Notes: generated from the letters alone by a model not told the origin. DNA of 64,000 bases from Coccinella septempunctata (GCF_907165205.1 NC_058195.1:25254936-25318935), one strand, 5' to 3'. Shown: positions 1-11,399, numbered from the stretch's first letter. Made by a program: numbers and translations.

Positions 1-174
1 TTGCGAATGGGCGTTGTGGTTTTCAACGTGAATTTGGGATATCTCCCATTTGATATCGACTTTCTATTGGTTGTGATCTGAAGCAAGTTATAATACATAC
101 CTGCGTAAAACTCCTAGAATAGCGCTACGGCCGTTGATTGGCCAAAATTTTGATCTAACAGCTGCAAGAGTAGC

Positions 175-187
175 TTGAGCATCTGCA
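175..187. repeat. 13-bp target-site duplication (left copy; right copy 1,225-1,237)
   Basis: TTGAGCATCTGCA occurs at both edges of the truncated LINE. The right copy directly follows the A-rich tail. Confidence 0.9.
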
Positions 188-1224
188 AACAAGAGATATA
201 AAGGCTGGAGTACCCCAAAGGTCAGTACTTGGGCCACTTCTGTACAACATATATATATTCACGATATTCCGAAGAATCCAAGAACCATGCTAACGTTATA
301 TGTTGACGACACAGGCATAGCAACTCGACACCGCAACCCAGAATTAATAGAACGAGTTCTACAAGAAACGATTGACGAAACAAATGACTGGTGCATAAAG
401 TGGAAAATCAAGCTCAATGGACAAAAGAGCCAAGCAATATTACTACAGAAGAGAAGACTGCGACCCACAACGAATCTAGAAGTTGACAAAGGACCTACTT
501 GGAAAAGTCATATCGAACAAGCAATCGACAAAACGAAAGCACCGATGAATAGACTCTACCCTCTAATAGGAAGAAGAAGCCACATGTCGAAAGAGACAAA
601 ATTGAAGATAATCAAAGCCGTTGCTAGGCCTCAACTGACTTATGGATCAGTTGCCTGAGGTTTCGCGGCAAAGAGCCACATCAAAAGAATTTAAGCCACT
701 GAAAACAAGCTGCTACGATGTGCAATAGATGCACCTTGGTTTGTCAGGAATAGACAGCTTTATAGGGACCTAAAATGGGAAAACATAACGGAATTCATGA
801 ACAGAAAAGCAGAGAAATTATTCGAAATAGCGAAAAACCATCCGAATCAAGAACTCAGGAGACTAGTATACTACGACCCAGATGAAGACAGAAGGAGAAT
901 GCGAATTTACCGAAGGAGACCAAGAGATCAATTAAGAAGAGATTAAAATAAGAACATAAACTTATTGAAAAATCCAATAAAGTGTTATCCATTAGAGGAT
1001 AAACACATAAATTCCAGCACGATAGTGTGCGAGAAGAAAACCGACTAAAAGATGAACGGTTTATAGGCAAATGCCCGGAACCAATATTCAAGAAGCAGTT
1101 AAGGGTTTTTAGTGGGTCTGGAGCTCAGGAGAGTGAGAGTCCCCACACTTGTTCTCCCGCAGGAGAGGGTGATTCGTCTGATTTGCAGATTTTCCCCTTG
1201 CTACACCAAAAAAAAAATAAAAAA
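188..1224 (+). mobile_element. 5'-truncated jockey-type LINE inserted in BEL copy A
   Basis: A plus-strand LINE 3' half begins inside the reverse transcriptase and ends in an A-rich tail at about 1,207-1,224. It is flanked by a perfect 13-bp duplication, TTGAGCATCTGCA, at 175-187 and 1,225-1,237. The same sequence occurs once in the matching place of BEL copy B (about 59,285). This is the expected product of target-primed reverse transcription. It belongs to the same family as the LINE at 34,464-37,075. Confidence 0.9.
287..658 (+). CDS. LINE reverse transcriptase fragment (YVDD)
   Basis: A 123-codon open frame carries the RT catalytic box as LTLYVDDTGIA, followed by the thumb-region motif KLNGQKSQAI and a C-terminal stretch ending in QLTYGSVA. 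It matches the LINE at 35,206-35,568, which has YADD at the same place. The first residues, before the methionine at 287, belong to the same frame (SVLGPLL-type motif at about 220). It stops at 656-658, where other LINEs continue into a WG motif (here W to stop). A fragment, not a working enzyme. Confidence 0.85.
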   Translation: MLTLYVDDTGIATRHRNPELIERVLQETIDETNDWCIKWKIKLNGQKSQAILLQKRRLRPTTNLEVDKGPTWKSHIEQAIDKTKAPMNRLYPLIGRRSHMSKETKLKIIKAVARPQLTYGSVA

Positions 1225-1780
1225 TTGAGCATCTGCATGAAGATGCCTCAAATGCTCATGTCTTATCATCAATTTAGTGTAATTGCAATAATAAGGTAAT
1301 AGAATTGGATGCTTTTGGTTGGAAGTGAGGTTGGAATGTTTGAGTCTTCCTCCCACTCTTATCAAACCATTTTTGTCCATGAATGGATTCAAAGATACAA
1401 TTTTACTATTTGGGGATATCTGTTTGGATTTTTGTAGAGATACAAACTCTGAAGGAAATGCGTTCCTTTGATCTAGTTTACAAATCGTTTTAAGAGAATT
1501 ATCAATTTTCAGATTTTGATAGTTTACCTGCAGAACGATTTTCGGGAATTGAGATTTTTGAGATGTTTATAAACCGTAGGCAAGAGGCTATAACTCTGTG
1601 GACTTTTTAGGAGTGAAGAAAACCGGATATCTTGAGAGTCTGTCATTATGATAAGAGTAAGATCAGTTTTTCGATTTCACGAATTGGGGCAAAATATTGG
1701 TTTTGGGCCAGGAAGATTTTTCTCGGGACAAGCAAACAGGACCGTTTCACCATAATTTGCATTCCATTAATTCCTTTGGA

Positions 1781-2640
1781 TTAATGCCTCGTGATATAAT
1801 ACCTGCTGGATTTGATTCTGAGGGAACGTGAAAACTGCTGTATTTCAGTTACTCGATTCGCTAAAAACGTTTTGAGTTGATGCGGTTCAGTATTTATCCA
1901 ACCTAATGCAATATTGGAATCACTCCAATAGTAAGTGTTATCAATTTTATCAGACATGGCTTGTAGAACCTTTTGAGAGAGCTGAATACTCAAAAGAGCC
2001 GCGCAGAGTTCGAGTTTAGGTAACGTTATCATTTTAAGAGGTGCGACGCGAGATTTTGCGCAAAGTAAATGAACAGGAATTTGGTTGAATTGATCAACAG
2101 ATCGAAGATAACAACAAGTTCCCTAAGCTTTTTCCGAAGCATCTCCGAAACAGTTTAATACAATGGAAATAGGATCTGAACAGATTATGTGTCTGGCAAC
2201 GTGAGTGCAATAAAGTATTTGACTAGAGAACTCGATCCATGCAGAATGTAAATTGACTGGAAGATTCTCGTCCCATTGTGAACCTAGTTGCCAAAGTTTC
2301 TGAATGATAATTTTGCCTTTGATTGTACAAGGTCCTATAAGACCTAAAGAGTCAAAAATTTGTGCCACCGCTGCTGACAGTATCGTGCGTTTTGTGACAT
2401 TAGATGACTGATTATAGGATATAGTGTATTTGAAAATATCATCTGCTGAGTTCCATATCAAACCTAGCGTTTTAGTTGTCTTATCATTGGTAATAAAGGT
2501 TTGCGTTGATTCAGATTTAACTTGAGTGATGTGTTCTAAAATTTCGCAATCATTTGAGACAAATTTTCTTAGATTGAAACCAGCGGAACTTAAGATATGC
2601 ACTAGTTCTGACAGAACTTTCTATGATTTAGAGCATTACA
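1781..2640 (-). pseudogene. BEL/Pao post-RT and RNase H remnant
   Basis: Two minus-strand open stretches (2,123-2,602 and 1,781-2,032) carry typical BEL/Pao blocks. These are SSAGFNLRKF after the RT, then RTILSAAVAQIFDSLGLIGP, then the RNase H start FGDASEKA, then TLPKLELCAALLS and the YWSDSNIALGWI strand. They match copy B at about 53,560-53,915 and 58,565-58,850. A frame break lies at about 2,035-2,123, and a stop sits before SELVHIL at about 2,625. Confidence 0.85.
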
Positions 2641-3205
2641 ATCTTGAACAGCAAACAATAATTATAGCATGTGTATGAGATACAGTTTTAGCAGAAGTTA
2701 GCGTAACGGAGTACCATACAAATTGGTGTATGATACAAGAGCTTAGGGAAAAACCTCAGTAAAAAAACCCTTTCTCCCCGTGAGTGTAGTGGATTGTAAT
2801 TGTTCACGAAATAAGCTGAAATATTTCATATTGAAGGGCATCTCGCACTGCAAAAATTGATTCTTTCTCCAACAAGAAGGAAAATCCAGAAAGTCTTTTC
2901 CAAGATACCAGAAACATTTATCTGAAATAAAGAGAAAACAAAAGCAGAAGAAGATAAATAATAAAATTAGATTCAATATGTTAGATTGACCTAAAATTGA
3001 CAACCCAATTCCAAAAAGATTCGGAAACTGCATGTATAGCTCTAAAACCATCCTGAAATTTATAAATTGGACAATGATTAACTAGATGATTTATGGTTTC
3101 TTCTGGTTCCCCGCATTCACAACTAGAGCTTTCAACTGAATTCCACCTGAAAAGCATGCTATTGCAACGTCCGTGACCTGTTCTTATACGATTCAGAATA
3201 CACCG
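2640..3205 (-). mobile_element. LINE 3'-end fragment inside BEL copy A
   Basis: On the minus strand, the BEL RT box FYVDDLLT (about 3,206-3,230) is followed at once by an unrelated frame. That frame contains a LINE C-terminal zinc motif: C-x-C-x7-H-x4-C in CECGEPEETINHLVNHC. A stop and a 3' UTR of about 400 bp follow. BEL coding resumes at about 2,640. So only the last 60 or so codons and the 3' UTR were inserted. I could not identify a target duplication or A-tail, so the left edge is approximate. Confidence 0.7.
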
Positions 3206-4020
3206 GTTAGTAAGTCATCCACATAAAAACTGGACTTGATAACTTGACTAGCTTTAGGAAATTTTGTTTCATTTTTCTTAGCAACTTGGAATTAAGCTCT
3301 AATAGCAAGAAATGCAGCGCTGGCAGTACTGTAAGTAAGTGTGTTTAGCTGATAATGACAAATTTCTTGAGATTGGTCTGAACGCCATAATATTCGTTGT
3401 AGATCCCGCTGATCAGGTCGTATTTTTACCATTCGATACATTTTCTCTATATCAGCTGTCACCACGTACTTGTAAGTTCGAAACCTAATAACTATTGTAA
3501 ACAAATCGTTCAATGAGATGCCGCTTGAAGTTTTTGCTGAACCGCCAAATACAACACGATGTTTTGTCGTCGTGCTAGATACTTTCATTACTCCATGATG
3601 AGATAAATAGAAGATTGTATTTCGAATTGAATCATTCGACGTATTTATTTTGGTTATGTATCCGCGGTTCTCGTAGTCATTCATGAATGAGACATATTGT
3701 TCCTTCAATTCAGGATTTTTTGAAAGTTTTTTCTCAATGTCATAGAATCGTTTGAGTGCGACGTCGAAAGATTCACCAAGCTGGTTTATGCTCTCCTTTA
3801 TAGGCAAACTGACAATAAATCTGCCTGTTTCATCACGAAACGTGGTTTCTAGAAAATGTTTCTCGCATTCTGCTTCCTCTGGGGAATATTGAGTTTGTAT
3901 TGGATATTCTTCAATCTTCCAAAAGCGCTCTAGTAAATCATGAATATTATCATTTTGTAATGTTATATTGCAAATTGAACTTGAAGTAGTTGCATGTGAT
4001 ATCGGTAGAGGACCGAAAAA
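3206..4020 (-). pseudogene. BEL/Pao reverse transcriptase remnant
   Basis: The frame at 3,292-3,807 holds ESFDVALKRFYDIEKKLSKNP, which opens the BEL pol RT region. SSTTTKHRVVFGGSAKTSSG and VVTADIEKMYRMVKIRP follow, the last being the RT aspartate box A. The catalytic FYVDD box lies at about 3,206-3,230 in another frame. In copy B this region is deleted, so this is the only RT palm of the family in the window. Confidence 0.85.
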
Positions 4021-5740
4021 TATTCAACCAAGTTTTGTTTTTTGTCATGCATGATGACCCGGCAAATTTATGCGTCCAATAGAAATTAAATCCAAAAAAA
4101 TAGAAGCTCCAATAAGTAAATCAATTGAACCTGTTTCATTGCATTCTTCATCCGCCAATAATATTAGATAGAATTTTGAGATTATTGATGTTGAATGAAA
4201 TAGCAGGTAAATCCTTTGTTATTTTATCGGATATCAAAAAAAGTACATCCTTTGGAATATAAGAATTTGCTTTCGACTTCAAAGTAGCCTATGTTTTGTA
4301 GAGTAGGGATGTTATGTTTGAACCGAAACCTTCAACTGAATGAGTGACCTTTGATGTAGGGAGTTGTAACACTTTAAATAATTTTTCAGTAATGAAATTG
4401 GAATGAGAGTAGTTATCGAGACTAGCTCGACATTTATGAGTATATTCCTCAGAGCAAGCAGTGAGAGTTGATTGTGAAATATTAGAAATAGATTGTGAAT
4501 TACTAGTTTCATTTTTTTGTGGAAGCGCTGAGTGAGTTTCTGTAGAAGACTTTTCCTTATTATGGCCCAGTTGCAGGAAAATCCATTAAGATTTGATGCC
4601 CTATCAAAATTTAAAATCATTTTTGAAGGGGAAAATGGAGGATTAAGATTTTAATGAAGTATTAAATTTTAATGGGCTTTCCTGCAACTGGACGTAAATG
4701 TAATAAAGTATTGTGTCGCAGCGAAAATTTTTTGCAAGAATGTTGATTTTTACAAAATCCCTTGATGAGTGTCCCTTACGTAGACAGTTACTGAATGCAT
4801 TGAGTTTTCTGATATCACTTATACGTTGTGGTAAACTGAGTTTTAGAAAATTTTCACATGTGAATATGAAGTGATCCTTTTTGCGAAAAATGCATACCGG
4901 ATCTGTGGTAGCAACATGCGCAACACTTAAATCGTGAAAATTTCTTACATACATCTGGTTTGGCTGAAACTAAGCCTAAGCCTAACTAAGAATAATGATG
5001 GTGTCCCACTTGTCTACAGATAATCCTAAAGATTCAAGACTTCTGATTGACAGTATCAATTATATTCCTGAGTAAAATATGAGACTCTTTTTGCACATTC
5101 TGAAGTTCAGTTATGGCATTTAAATGAGTTTGAAAAATAACTCTTTTGTTTTGATAACGTTCGCAGAGGAGATCCCACGCTTTGTCGTAATTTGCTTCAG
5201 CTACTTCTAACGCTACATTTGCAGCTTCACCTTTTATACAAGATTTCAAATACCAAAACTTTTGAACTTTATTGATAGATTGGCAGTTAAAAATCATTGC
5301 TTTGTATGTATCAGAGAATTGAAGCCACTTTTTATATGCTCCATGGAATTCAGGTAAATTTAATTTTGACAGCTTTGAATTTGTATTTTGAATTATCGAA
5401 CTATTGGAATTATTTTGGAAATTGTGGGTGTTAGAAGAAGATTTTATATCAACAGTGTTAACTGTTTCATCAACCTCTGTGCTTGGCCAATAGTTTTGAA
5501 ATAAGAATTTTCAAGTTCCGTTCTTTCAGAAAGATGATCTTCAGGTGTCGTATTTTTATCAATGAACTCTAATTCAGTTTGAATATTATTTAAATGATTC
5601 CAAAACGGTTCAATTTTTTCAAACTCTTCTAAATTACTATCATCTGTTATGGCTACTAAAAATTTTGAAAAACGCGTGATTTGTCCTTTGATACTACCTC
5701 GTTTGAAATGGAAGGTTTTTATTTGTTTTTCAGACATTTT
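4021..5740 (-). pseudogene. BEL/Pao Gag and protease remnant
   Basis: The Gag start (MSEKQIKTFHFKRGSIKGQI) lies at about 5,737. Broken stretches at 5,034-5,297 and 4,643-4,954 match copy B Gag, including the zinc-knuckle region, where cysteines are lost (ACNNCLRKG in copy B reads FSNCLRKG here). The protease-like region lies at about 4,312-4,620. At least five frame breaks separate the pieces. The equivalent frame in copy B is continuous. Confidence 0.8.
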
Positions 5741-6041
5741 GACAAATGAGAATCCATAACATGTAATAATAAGCAATTCAGAATGAATCAAGGAATTCGG
5801 AAATGAAAGAAGGAAGGCTTACTTGAGATTTCTTAGTAAACACTTCGAGTTTTTAAAATGCTTTCGTCGGTTGAATAACTCTGTTGATGGGAACGCTGCT
5901 GTCTGCAGGTTCACAAAACAGGATCAGCTGATTTGGAAACACTAATTCGCACTGGAAATGGTTTCTTGAATGTTTTTTTTTTGACCAGAGTTGTTGTTTG
6001 AGTTTGATATCGCTTGGTTCATATCGGGCTCGAAGCGAACA

Positions 6042-6230
6042 TGTTCGATCTTGTGATATTTTTCACTCGATCTACTTGTGAATTAAGTTTGAATAAAAAC
6101 TGTGATTAACCTTATATCTATATTCGTTGAATTTGGTTACATGAATGATGTGTGTGAATATATTCGTGGTCAGTACGGATTGTATGTGCGCATGGTACAT
6201 ATGAGTTTAGATTTGAATATAAACAATACA
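6042..6230 (-). repeat. LTR of BEL copy A
   Basis: On the minus strand it starts TGTATTGTTTATATTC at 6,230 and ends near GATCGAACA at 6,042. It aligns with the 236-bp LTRs of copy B but lacks an internal segment. The outer edge touches Penelope-like coding sequence, so the 5 bases after it (6,231-6,235, ACCAT) should be half of the target duplication. Confidence 0.85.
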
Positions 6231-6429
6231 ACCATAAGATGAGCATAATAAGAGGACTACTGTACAGAATGGTGAACTTGAGTCATGTTTCCTATCACGA
6301 TGCCAACCTGAGACGAATAAGGACCATCTTGAGCAACAACAACTACCCCAAAAATTTTGTCAACCAGTGTATACACGCATTTTACGCAAACCTTGGCCGC
6401 ACAAGTGTTCAAGAGACTACATCAGATAG
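6231..6429 (+). pseudogene. Penelope-like protein, helical region between RT and GIY-YIG
   Basis: The frame from 6,239 reads LLYRMVNLSHVSYHDANLRR and then IRTILSNNNYPKNFVNQCI. This is the conserved helical module that follows the reverse transcriptase in Penelope-like elements. The frame loses similarity at about 6,430, where a 485-bp segment with flanking 14-bp repeats begins. Confidence 0.75.
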
Positions 6430-6914
6430 TTTCACGAATTTTGAAGTGGAGATCCAAAAATTTTACTTTAAGATGGTTGGTGGTGTAGGATCAGAGAGAT
6501 ATACAGGAAAAAGATACTCTCTTAGTTCGCCAACGTTTCAGAAAAATTTATTTCCAACCTCAGGGCTCGACAAAGTCTGTGGAGAAACATAGTTTAACAT
6601 TCTGTAGATGTTTACAAATGAGAAGGAAAAATGGGCTGTACTTCAAGATATTGACTAGAAAATATATCACAGAAAAGATAGTTTTTCATAACTTGGACAC
6701 ATGGAACATTACACAATTTAAAAGATTTCGAAAAAAATCTCCAAAATTTCGTGTAAAAGGAATCATATATGACAATTAAAATGCGGGGACAAAACAAAGC
6801 GACCGATGCACACATTGTATGTCGAAAGAAGAAGGTGAAATCAAAGAAACGGTGGCCTGGAAACAAATAAGGGTAAAAAAGGTAGCTAAGGTTGAAGTGA
6901 AACTACATCAGATA
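6430..6914. other. 485-bp segment flanked by 14-bp direct repeats
   Basis: ACTACATCAGATAG occurs at 6,416-6,429 and again at 6,901-6,914. Penelope-type coding similarity lies on either side of the segment, so it looks like an insertion with a target duplication or a local duplication. Open frames within (for example 6,579-6,779) are lysine-rich and match nothing I recognise. Confidence 0.45.
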
Positions 6915-7040
6915 GCCGATACTTCAGATTTCCCTCCATATACAGGGTCTTTCACGAGGAAACTCACCCATATTTATACGGGAAACTACTGAACGTGTTT
7001 TCATGAAATTCAGCACTTATAAGTATTTCACGATGCTGAT
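6915..7040 (+). pseudogene. Penelope-like linker remnant
   Basis: In shifting frames the bases read ISLHIQGLS and TRKLTHIYTGNY. Together these resemble the SLPYIQGLS-type block that precedes the endonuclease in Penelope-like proteins. It is cut at 7,041 by the terminal repeat of the mariner-like transposon. Confidence 0.5.
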
Positions 7041-7640
7041 GAAATCTAAAATATTTTCAAGGCATGAGCACCTCCGGTTTTTCCGGAAATGACGTCAACT
7101 TCCGTTTTTCAAATTAGAACACCATTTTTTTATTGCAGAAATAGATTCCTTAGAAAATTTCAAGTTATTTTGATGTAACATTTTTCAGTTTTGGTTGGAA
7201 AATTCTCTCTGAGCGGGAAAATTCGAAAAAAAAATCGAAAATAGAGCTCCGCTGAAACAAGAATAACTTCGAGGTTTTTGGATGGAAAATTTTCATTTTT
7301 GGGATTTTTCAAGATGTAAGATTGATGTATCCACTTAAAAAATCGAAATCGCGATTCATGATACAGGGGGTGAAAAAACCGCTTTCAAAGTTAGGGATGA
7401 CAAAATCGTGAAAAATCAATTTTTTCAAATTAGAACCTAATTTTTTATAGCAGATATTGAATCTACGTTGAAAAATAATGTGAGTATGCATCACACCCTT
7501 GCCCTTAAATGGATATTTTCTGAGTTATCCACAAAAAACTGTTTTTCGTCTTGAATTTTCAGCTATTTCTTTTCCCTTCACGCCAAAAAGATGAAATTTT
7601 CAGGAACTGTTATTTGAACCCTGCTGTAGATTTTTCACCA
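7041..7640 (+). repeat. Left long terminal inverted repeat
   Basis: It matches the reverse complement of 18,138-18,738 along about 600 bp, including GGCATGAGCACCTCCGG near the outside and GCCAAAAAGATGAAATTTTC near the inside. Similarity fades after about 7,635. Confidence 0.85.
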
Positions 7641-7807
7641 CTTCTTGGAACCGACTTCAAGTTACTATTAGGAGAATCATGGCAAACTCTCGCAGTTATA
7701 ACTAGAGAAGATGCTCAAAGTTTTGGCCGTTAATTTCTAGACATTTATTTATACGTCTCAGGAATGCTTCGTGCGTTGCTCTTCTTATTTCATCGGGAGG
7801 AAGAGAT

Positions 7808-7870
7808 CTGCAAAAGTGTTTAAAAACCAAATTGAGTTTCAAAACTATGAATATAAAAATCTAAACAAAC
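7808..7870 (-). other. Predicted intron in the mariner-like transposase
   Basis: On the minus strand GTTTGTTTAG opens and TTTTGCAG closes a 63-nt gap. Before it reads ECIERVRNAF-type sequence, after it SLPPDEIRRATHEAFLRRIN, as expected for the end of this transposase family. Confidence 0.6.
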
Positions 7871-8254
7871 CTGAACGCATTTCTGACTCGTTCTATGCAG
7901 TCCTCTTTATCAGTCAGGGGAGTTGAGTAGACAATATTTTTTATCCTACCCCAAACATAATAGTCTTAAGGAGTTAAATCGGGAGAACGTGGTGGCCAAA
8001 GATGTGGACCATTGTTCGCCAACCATCGATCTTCAAATAGCCTGTAGAGGATATTTGACACATTGAGTGAATTGTGTGGAGGCGCGCCATCTTGTTGATA
8101 CCATAAGTCATTATGGTTCTGTACTAGCGGCTCAATTATTTGAGTCAATATGTCAGAATATCTATCTCCTAAGGGAGAACATTCTTTAAATAATGCAAAC
8201 ATGTGTAGTGTTCTATCTTACCAGTTAAAGTCCCATCATAAATGTGAACATCGA

Positions 8255-8469
8255 TGTTACATATATGTATTATGGTTGGTAACTGTGTAGCCTAATATGT
8301 CTATGTTGGTAGGATTGAGGATTGACAGAATATAACAAGATGGTTGATTGTTACATGTACACACATACGTTACGCAGATTATAAAAGGAGTTTATTGAAT
8401 AAATATATATACATACACTGCATCGTAATTAGTTTATTCCGGACCCAATACAGTTACAAAAATACTACA
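8255..8469 (+). repeat. 5' LTR of gypsy 1
   Basis: Bounded by TG...CA. Near-identical to 15,423-15,639, with small indels in the AT-rich stretch at about 8,400 and in the TCTATGTTGG/TCTATTGG stretch. Confidence 0.93.
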
Positions 8470-8470
8470 G

Positions 8471-8480
8471 TGGCGACGAG
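8471..8480 (+). other. Primer-binding site, tRNA-Ser type
   Basis: TGGCGACGAG lies one base after the LTR. It is complementary to a 3' end CTCGTCG-CCA, which insect tRNA-Ser(GCT) carries, from recalled tRNA sequence. Ten bases match, then similarity is lost. Confidence 0.6.
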
Positions 8481-8499
8481 ATTAAGGAAATAAACTAAG

Positions 8500-9246
8500 A
8501 TGGATGCTTCACAAATACCTCACTTCAACTGTAACGAGGAAATGGCGTCGTTAGGCGTAAAATGGAAAAAGTGGAGAAGGAGTTTCGAGATATTCATTAG
8601 TGCAAAAGGTATTACAGACGATATTAGGAAGAAAAACCTACTCTTACATTGTGCTGGGCCAGAAGTACAAGACATATATTTCACACTACCGGCTTCGGAA
8701 GACACTTCTTCGAATAACCAATACAATCTAGCAATGATCACTCTGGACAGCTACTTTAGTCCAAAAACTAATACAGTCTACGAAAGATACATATTTCGCA
8801 GTATTAAACAAGTACAGGGTGAGTCCATGGAGCAATTCATCACAAAATTGAAGGAACAAGGAAAAAACTGCAATTACATCGATTTAGACGATCAAATTAG
8901 AGACCAGGTAATCGAGAAGTGTTCATCATCCGAACTGAGAAGGAAATTTCTGGAAAAGGGTGAAATCAAGTTGGACGAAGTTCGAGAAATCGCCAAGGCA
9001 TTCGAAGCCACAGAACTGCAGATGAACGCTATGAATGGGAATGCAGAAGTCAATAAGGTTGTCTTTAGAAAGAACAAAAGCAACACGAATGGGAAACAGA
9101 AGAAATCACAAACTGATGGATCATCTACAAGGAGGAGAAGATGTTACCGTTGTGGAGATACAGATCATCTGGCAAATACATGCAAATTCGTAAATTCATT
9201 TTTGCAAAAACAAAGGACATTCACAAAAAGTTTGTTTCAAATTTAA
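8500..9246 (+). CDS. Gag of gypsy 1
   Basis: A 248-codon frame with a capsid-like region (KWKKWRRSFEIFISAKGI, and QVQGESMEQFITKLKEQGKN) and a first CCHC knuckle, CYRCGDTDHLANTC. The frame then shifts: the second knuckle and the link to the protease (KNKGHSQKVCFKF) continue in the next frame from about 9,190. The start at 8,500 lies 30 bp after the primer site. Confidence 0.85.
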   Translation: MDASQIPHFNCNEEMASLGVKWKKWRRSFEIFISAKGITDDIRKKNLLLHCAGPEVQDIYFTLPASEDTSSNNQYNLAMITLDSYFSPKTNTVYERYIFRSIKQVQGESMEQFITKLKEQGKNCNYIDLDDQIRDQVIEKCSSSELRRKFLEKGEIKLDEVREIAKAFEATELQMNAMNGNAEVNKVVFRKNKSNTNGKQKKSQTDGSSTRRRRCYRCGDTDHLANTCKFVNSFLQKQRTFTKSLFQI

Positions 9247-11228
9247 GAAATCTAACGAATGTAATGAAGTTTCAGATTCAAACCAGGATAATGTTGGAGG
9301 TTCGGAGGATTCGAGAGAGGATATTTGCGAATTATATCAGGTTGCTACAAACGATAGTTCTTCCCTACGTAAGAAATTTTACTGCACAATAAAAGTTGAA
9401 GGTAGGAGAATTAAATTTGAATTAGACAGCGGAGCAGCTGTTTCCATAATGAGCAAGGTTGATTTCGATGTGCACTTTCCTTACCTTACACTTAAACCTT
9501 GTGATATTACATTAGTTACTTATGGAGGAAGTAGTTTAATCGTGCTAGGTTACATTGAAGTTCGGGTTACATATAAAAGCAAACTACATTTCTTGAAATT
9601 ATACTTAGTAAAGACGAATAGTAACCCGTTATTCGGTAGAGAATGGCTTAGAAAATTAGAGTTGAATCTCGCGAATTTTTTTAACATAAATTCTGTTACT
9701 TTTAATGATTGCAATAATTCAGATTCCAATTTAGAAAATTAATTAAATGAATACTGTCCGATATTTCAAAATAGAGTTGGTTATATTAGAAATATAACTG
9801 CACGTCTAAGACTAAAAGAGGGAGTTACCCCAAAATTTGCAAAAAGTAGATCGGTACCCTTTTCTTTACAGGAAAAAGTAAATGAGAAATTAGATTCTTT
9901 GATTGATCAGGGGATTTTAGAGCCTGTAGATAGTAGTGAATGGGCAAGTGCAATTGTACCTGTAGTCAAATCCAATGGGAATATAAGAGTTTGTGGGGAT
10001 TACAAACCTACCCTCAACCCAAATTTAGTAGTTGATGATTATCCTTTGCCTACTATAGACGAATTACTTACAAATATGGCAGGAGGAGAAAAATTTTCCA
10101 AAATTGATATTACTCAAGCATACTTACATTTAGAAATTCACCCTGATGATAGGGAATTGCTTACTCTGAATACAAAAAGAGGCCTTTTAAAGCCTATTCG
10201 TTTAATGTATGGGGTTGCGTCAGCACCTGCCATTTGGCAGAAAACTATAGAAACTATTTTGAAAGGCATCGAGGGGGTAGCAATATTCTTTGATGACCTA
10301 AGGGTTACTGCCCCAGATGATAAATCACATTTAGACAGATTAAAAGAAATATTTAAAAGATTTGATGAATACAATATATGCATAAATTTCGATAAAAGCG
10401 TTTTTATGGTTGACAAGATTGAGTATTGCGGTTATTCTATAACTAAATTAGGTATAAAAAAGTCTAGAAAGAAAGTTGAAGCCATACAGAACATTAAAAG
10501 ACCAACGAATAAAGACGAATTACGTTCGTTCTTAGGCTTAGTGAATTATTATAGTCGATTTTTTAAAAATTTTAGTTCAGTGACATTTCCATTGAATCAG
10601 TTATTACATAAGGAAACACCTTGGAAGTGGAGTAAAGAATGCGAAAAGTCTTTCCAGCATATTAAAAATGAAATGAATTCAGATACGGTTTTCACCCATT
10701 ACAACCCGAAATTGCCCTTGGTTCTCGCTACAGATAGTAGTTCTTTTGGTGTAGGAGCCGTGTTATCTCACATAATGCATGACGGTAGTGAACGACCCAT
10801 TCAATTTGTTTCACAGACTTTAACAGATACCCGAAAGAAATATTCACAAATAGATAAAGAACCATATGCAATTATTTTCGGGGTTAAACGTTTTCACCAG
10901 TATTTATATGGCACCAAGTTCACTTTAATTACTAACTGTAGCGCTTTAGTCCAAATATTTAATCCAGGTAAAAACCTTCCCATATATTCTGCTGCACGAA
11001 TGCAACATTATGTAATCTATTTGCAAGCATTCAATTACACAATCAAATACAAAAACACAAAAGATCACGCTAATGCCGACGCTATGTCCAGATTATTAAA
11101 CAAATCGGTTTCTAATAAGAGTACTATTGAAGAGTCGGAGTTTTTCAATATAAATCAGATTAATACTTTTCCAATTACAGTTTCAGAATTATCAAAATAT
11201 ACAAAAGAAGACAGAGAGATATTTGAAC
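9190..11228 (+). pseudogene. Protease-RT-RNase H of gypsy 1 (one in-frame stop, then interrupted)
   Basis: The protease active site FELDSGAAVSIMS is at about 9,415. One TAA at 9,740-9,742 breaks an otherwise continuous frame into the RT. RT landmarks are LEPVDSSEWASAIVPV, YPLPTIDELLTNMAGG, FSKIDITQAYLHLEI and the catalytic box as IFFDDLRV. RNase H follows with LVLATDSSSFGVGAVLSH and HANADAMSRLL. The frame runs to EDREIFEL at 11,228, where the TA element is inserted; integrase resumes at 14,195. The FFDD box is a Ty3-type variant and need not be a lesion. Confidence 0.9.
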
Positions 11229-11399
11229 TATACTTCATTCAAATTTATTTTAGCAGTCGGTCTGCCATGAAATAATTTTCTCAAGTTTTTGTAACTAGAA
11301 CGAAGTTAGGTTGGCACCCATGAAATGTAGATAACGTCATAACGCCGTTGCCACAACTAATATAAATTTTTATTACGAAAATGCCGAAAGTGATTGAAA

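Larger units (their letters stand above)
1..1780 (-). pseudogene. BEL/Pao integrase remnant, split by a LINE
   Basis: Bases 1-187 and 1,225-1,780 read on the minus strand as the integrase start of the BEL element. The N-terminal stretch (GRLKHSNLT, then the zinc-binding histidines in HEHLRHLH) lies at about 1,225-1,392. The following part, with remains of the cysteine pair, is at 1-187. It equals 58,750-59,490 of copy B with frameshifts and stops. The LINE at 188-1,224 separates the two parts. The catalytic core is outside the window. Confidence 0.8.
1..6230 (-). mobile_element. BEL/Pao LTR retrotransposon, copy A (decayed, 3' end outside window)
   Basis: On the minus strand the order from 6,230 down is LTR, leader, Gag, protease, reverse transcriptase, RNase H and integrase. 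Each piece matches copy B (50,547-60,668) by direct reading. Many frameshifts and stops break the frames, and two LINE fragments are inserted (188-1,224 and about 2,640-3,205). The 3' LTR would lie left of base 1. It is older than copy B: its LTR is shorter (189 against 236 bp) and its coding region is more broken. It retains the RT segment (about 2,123-3,807) that copy B has lost. Confidence 0.9.
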
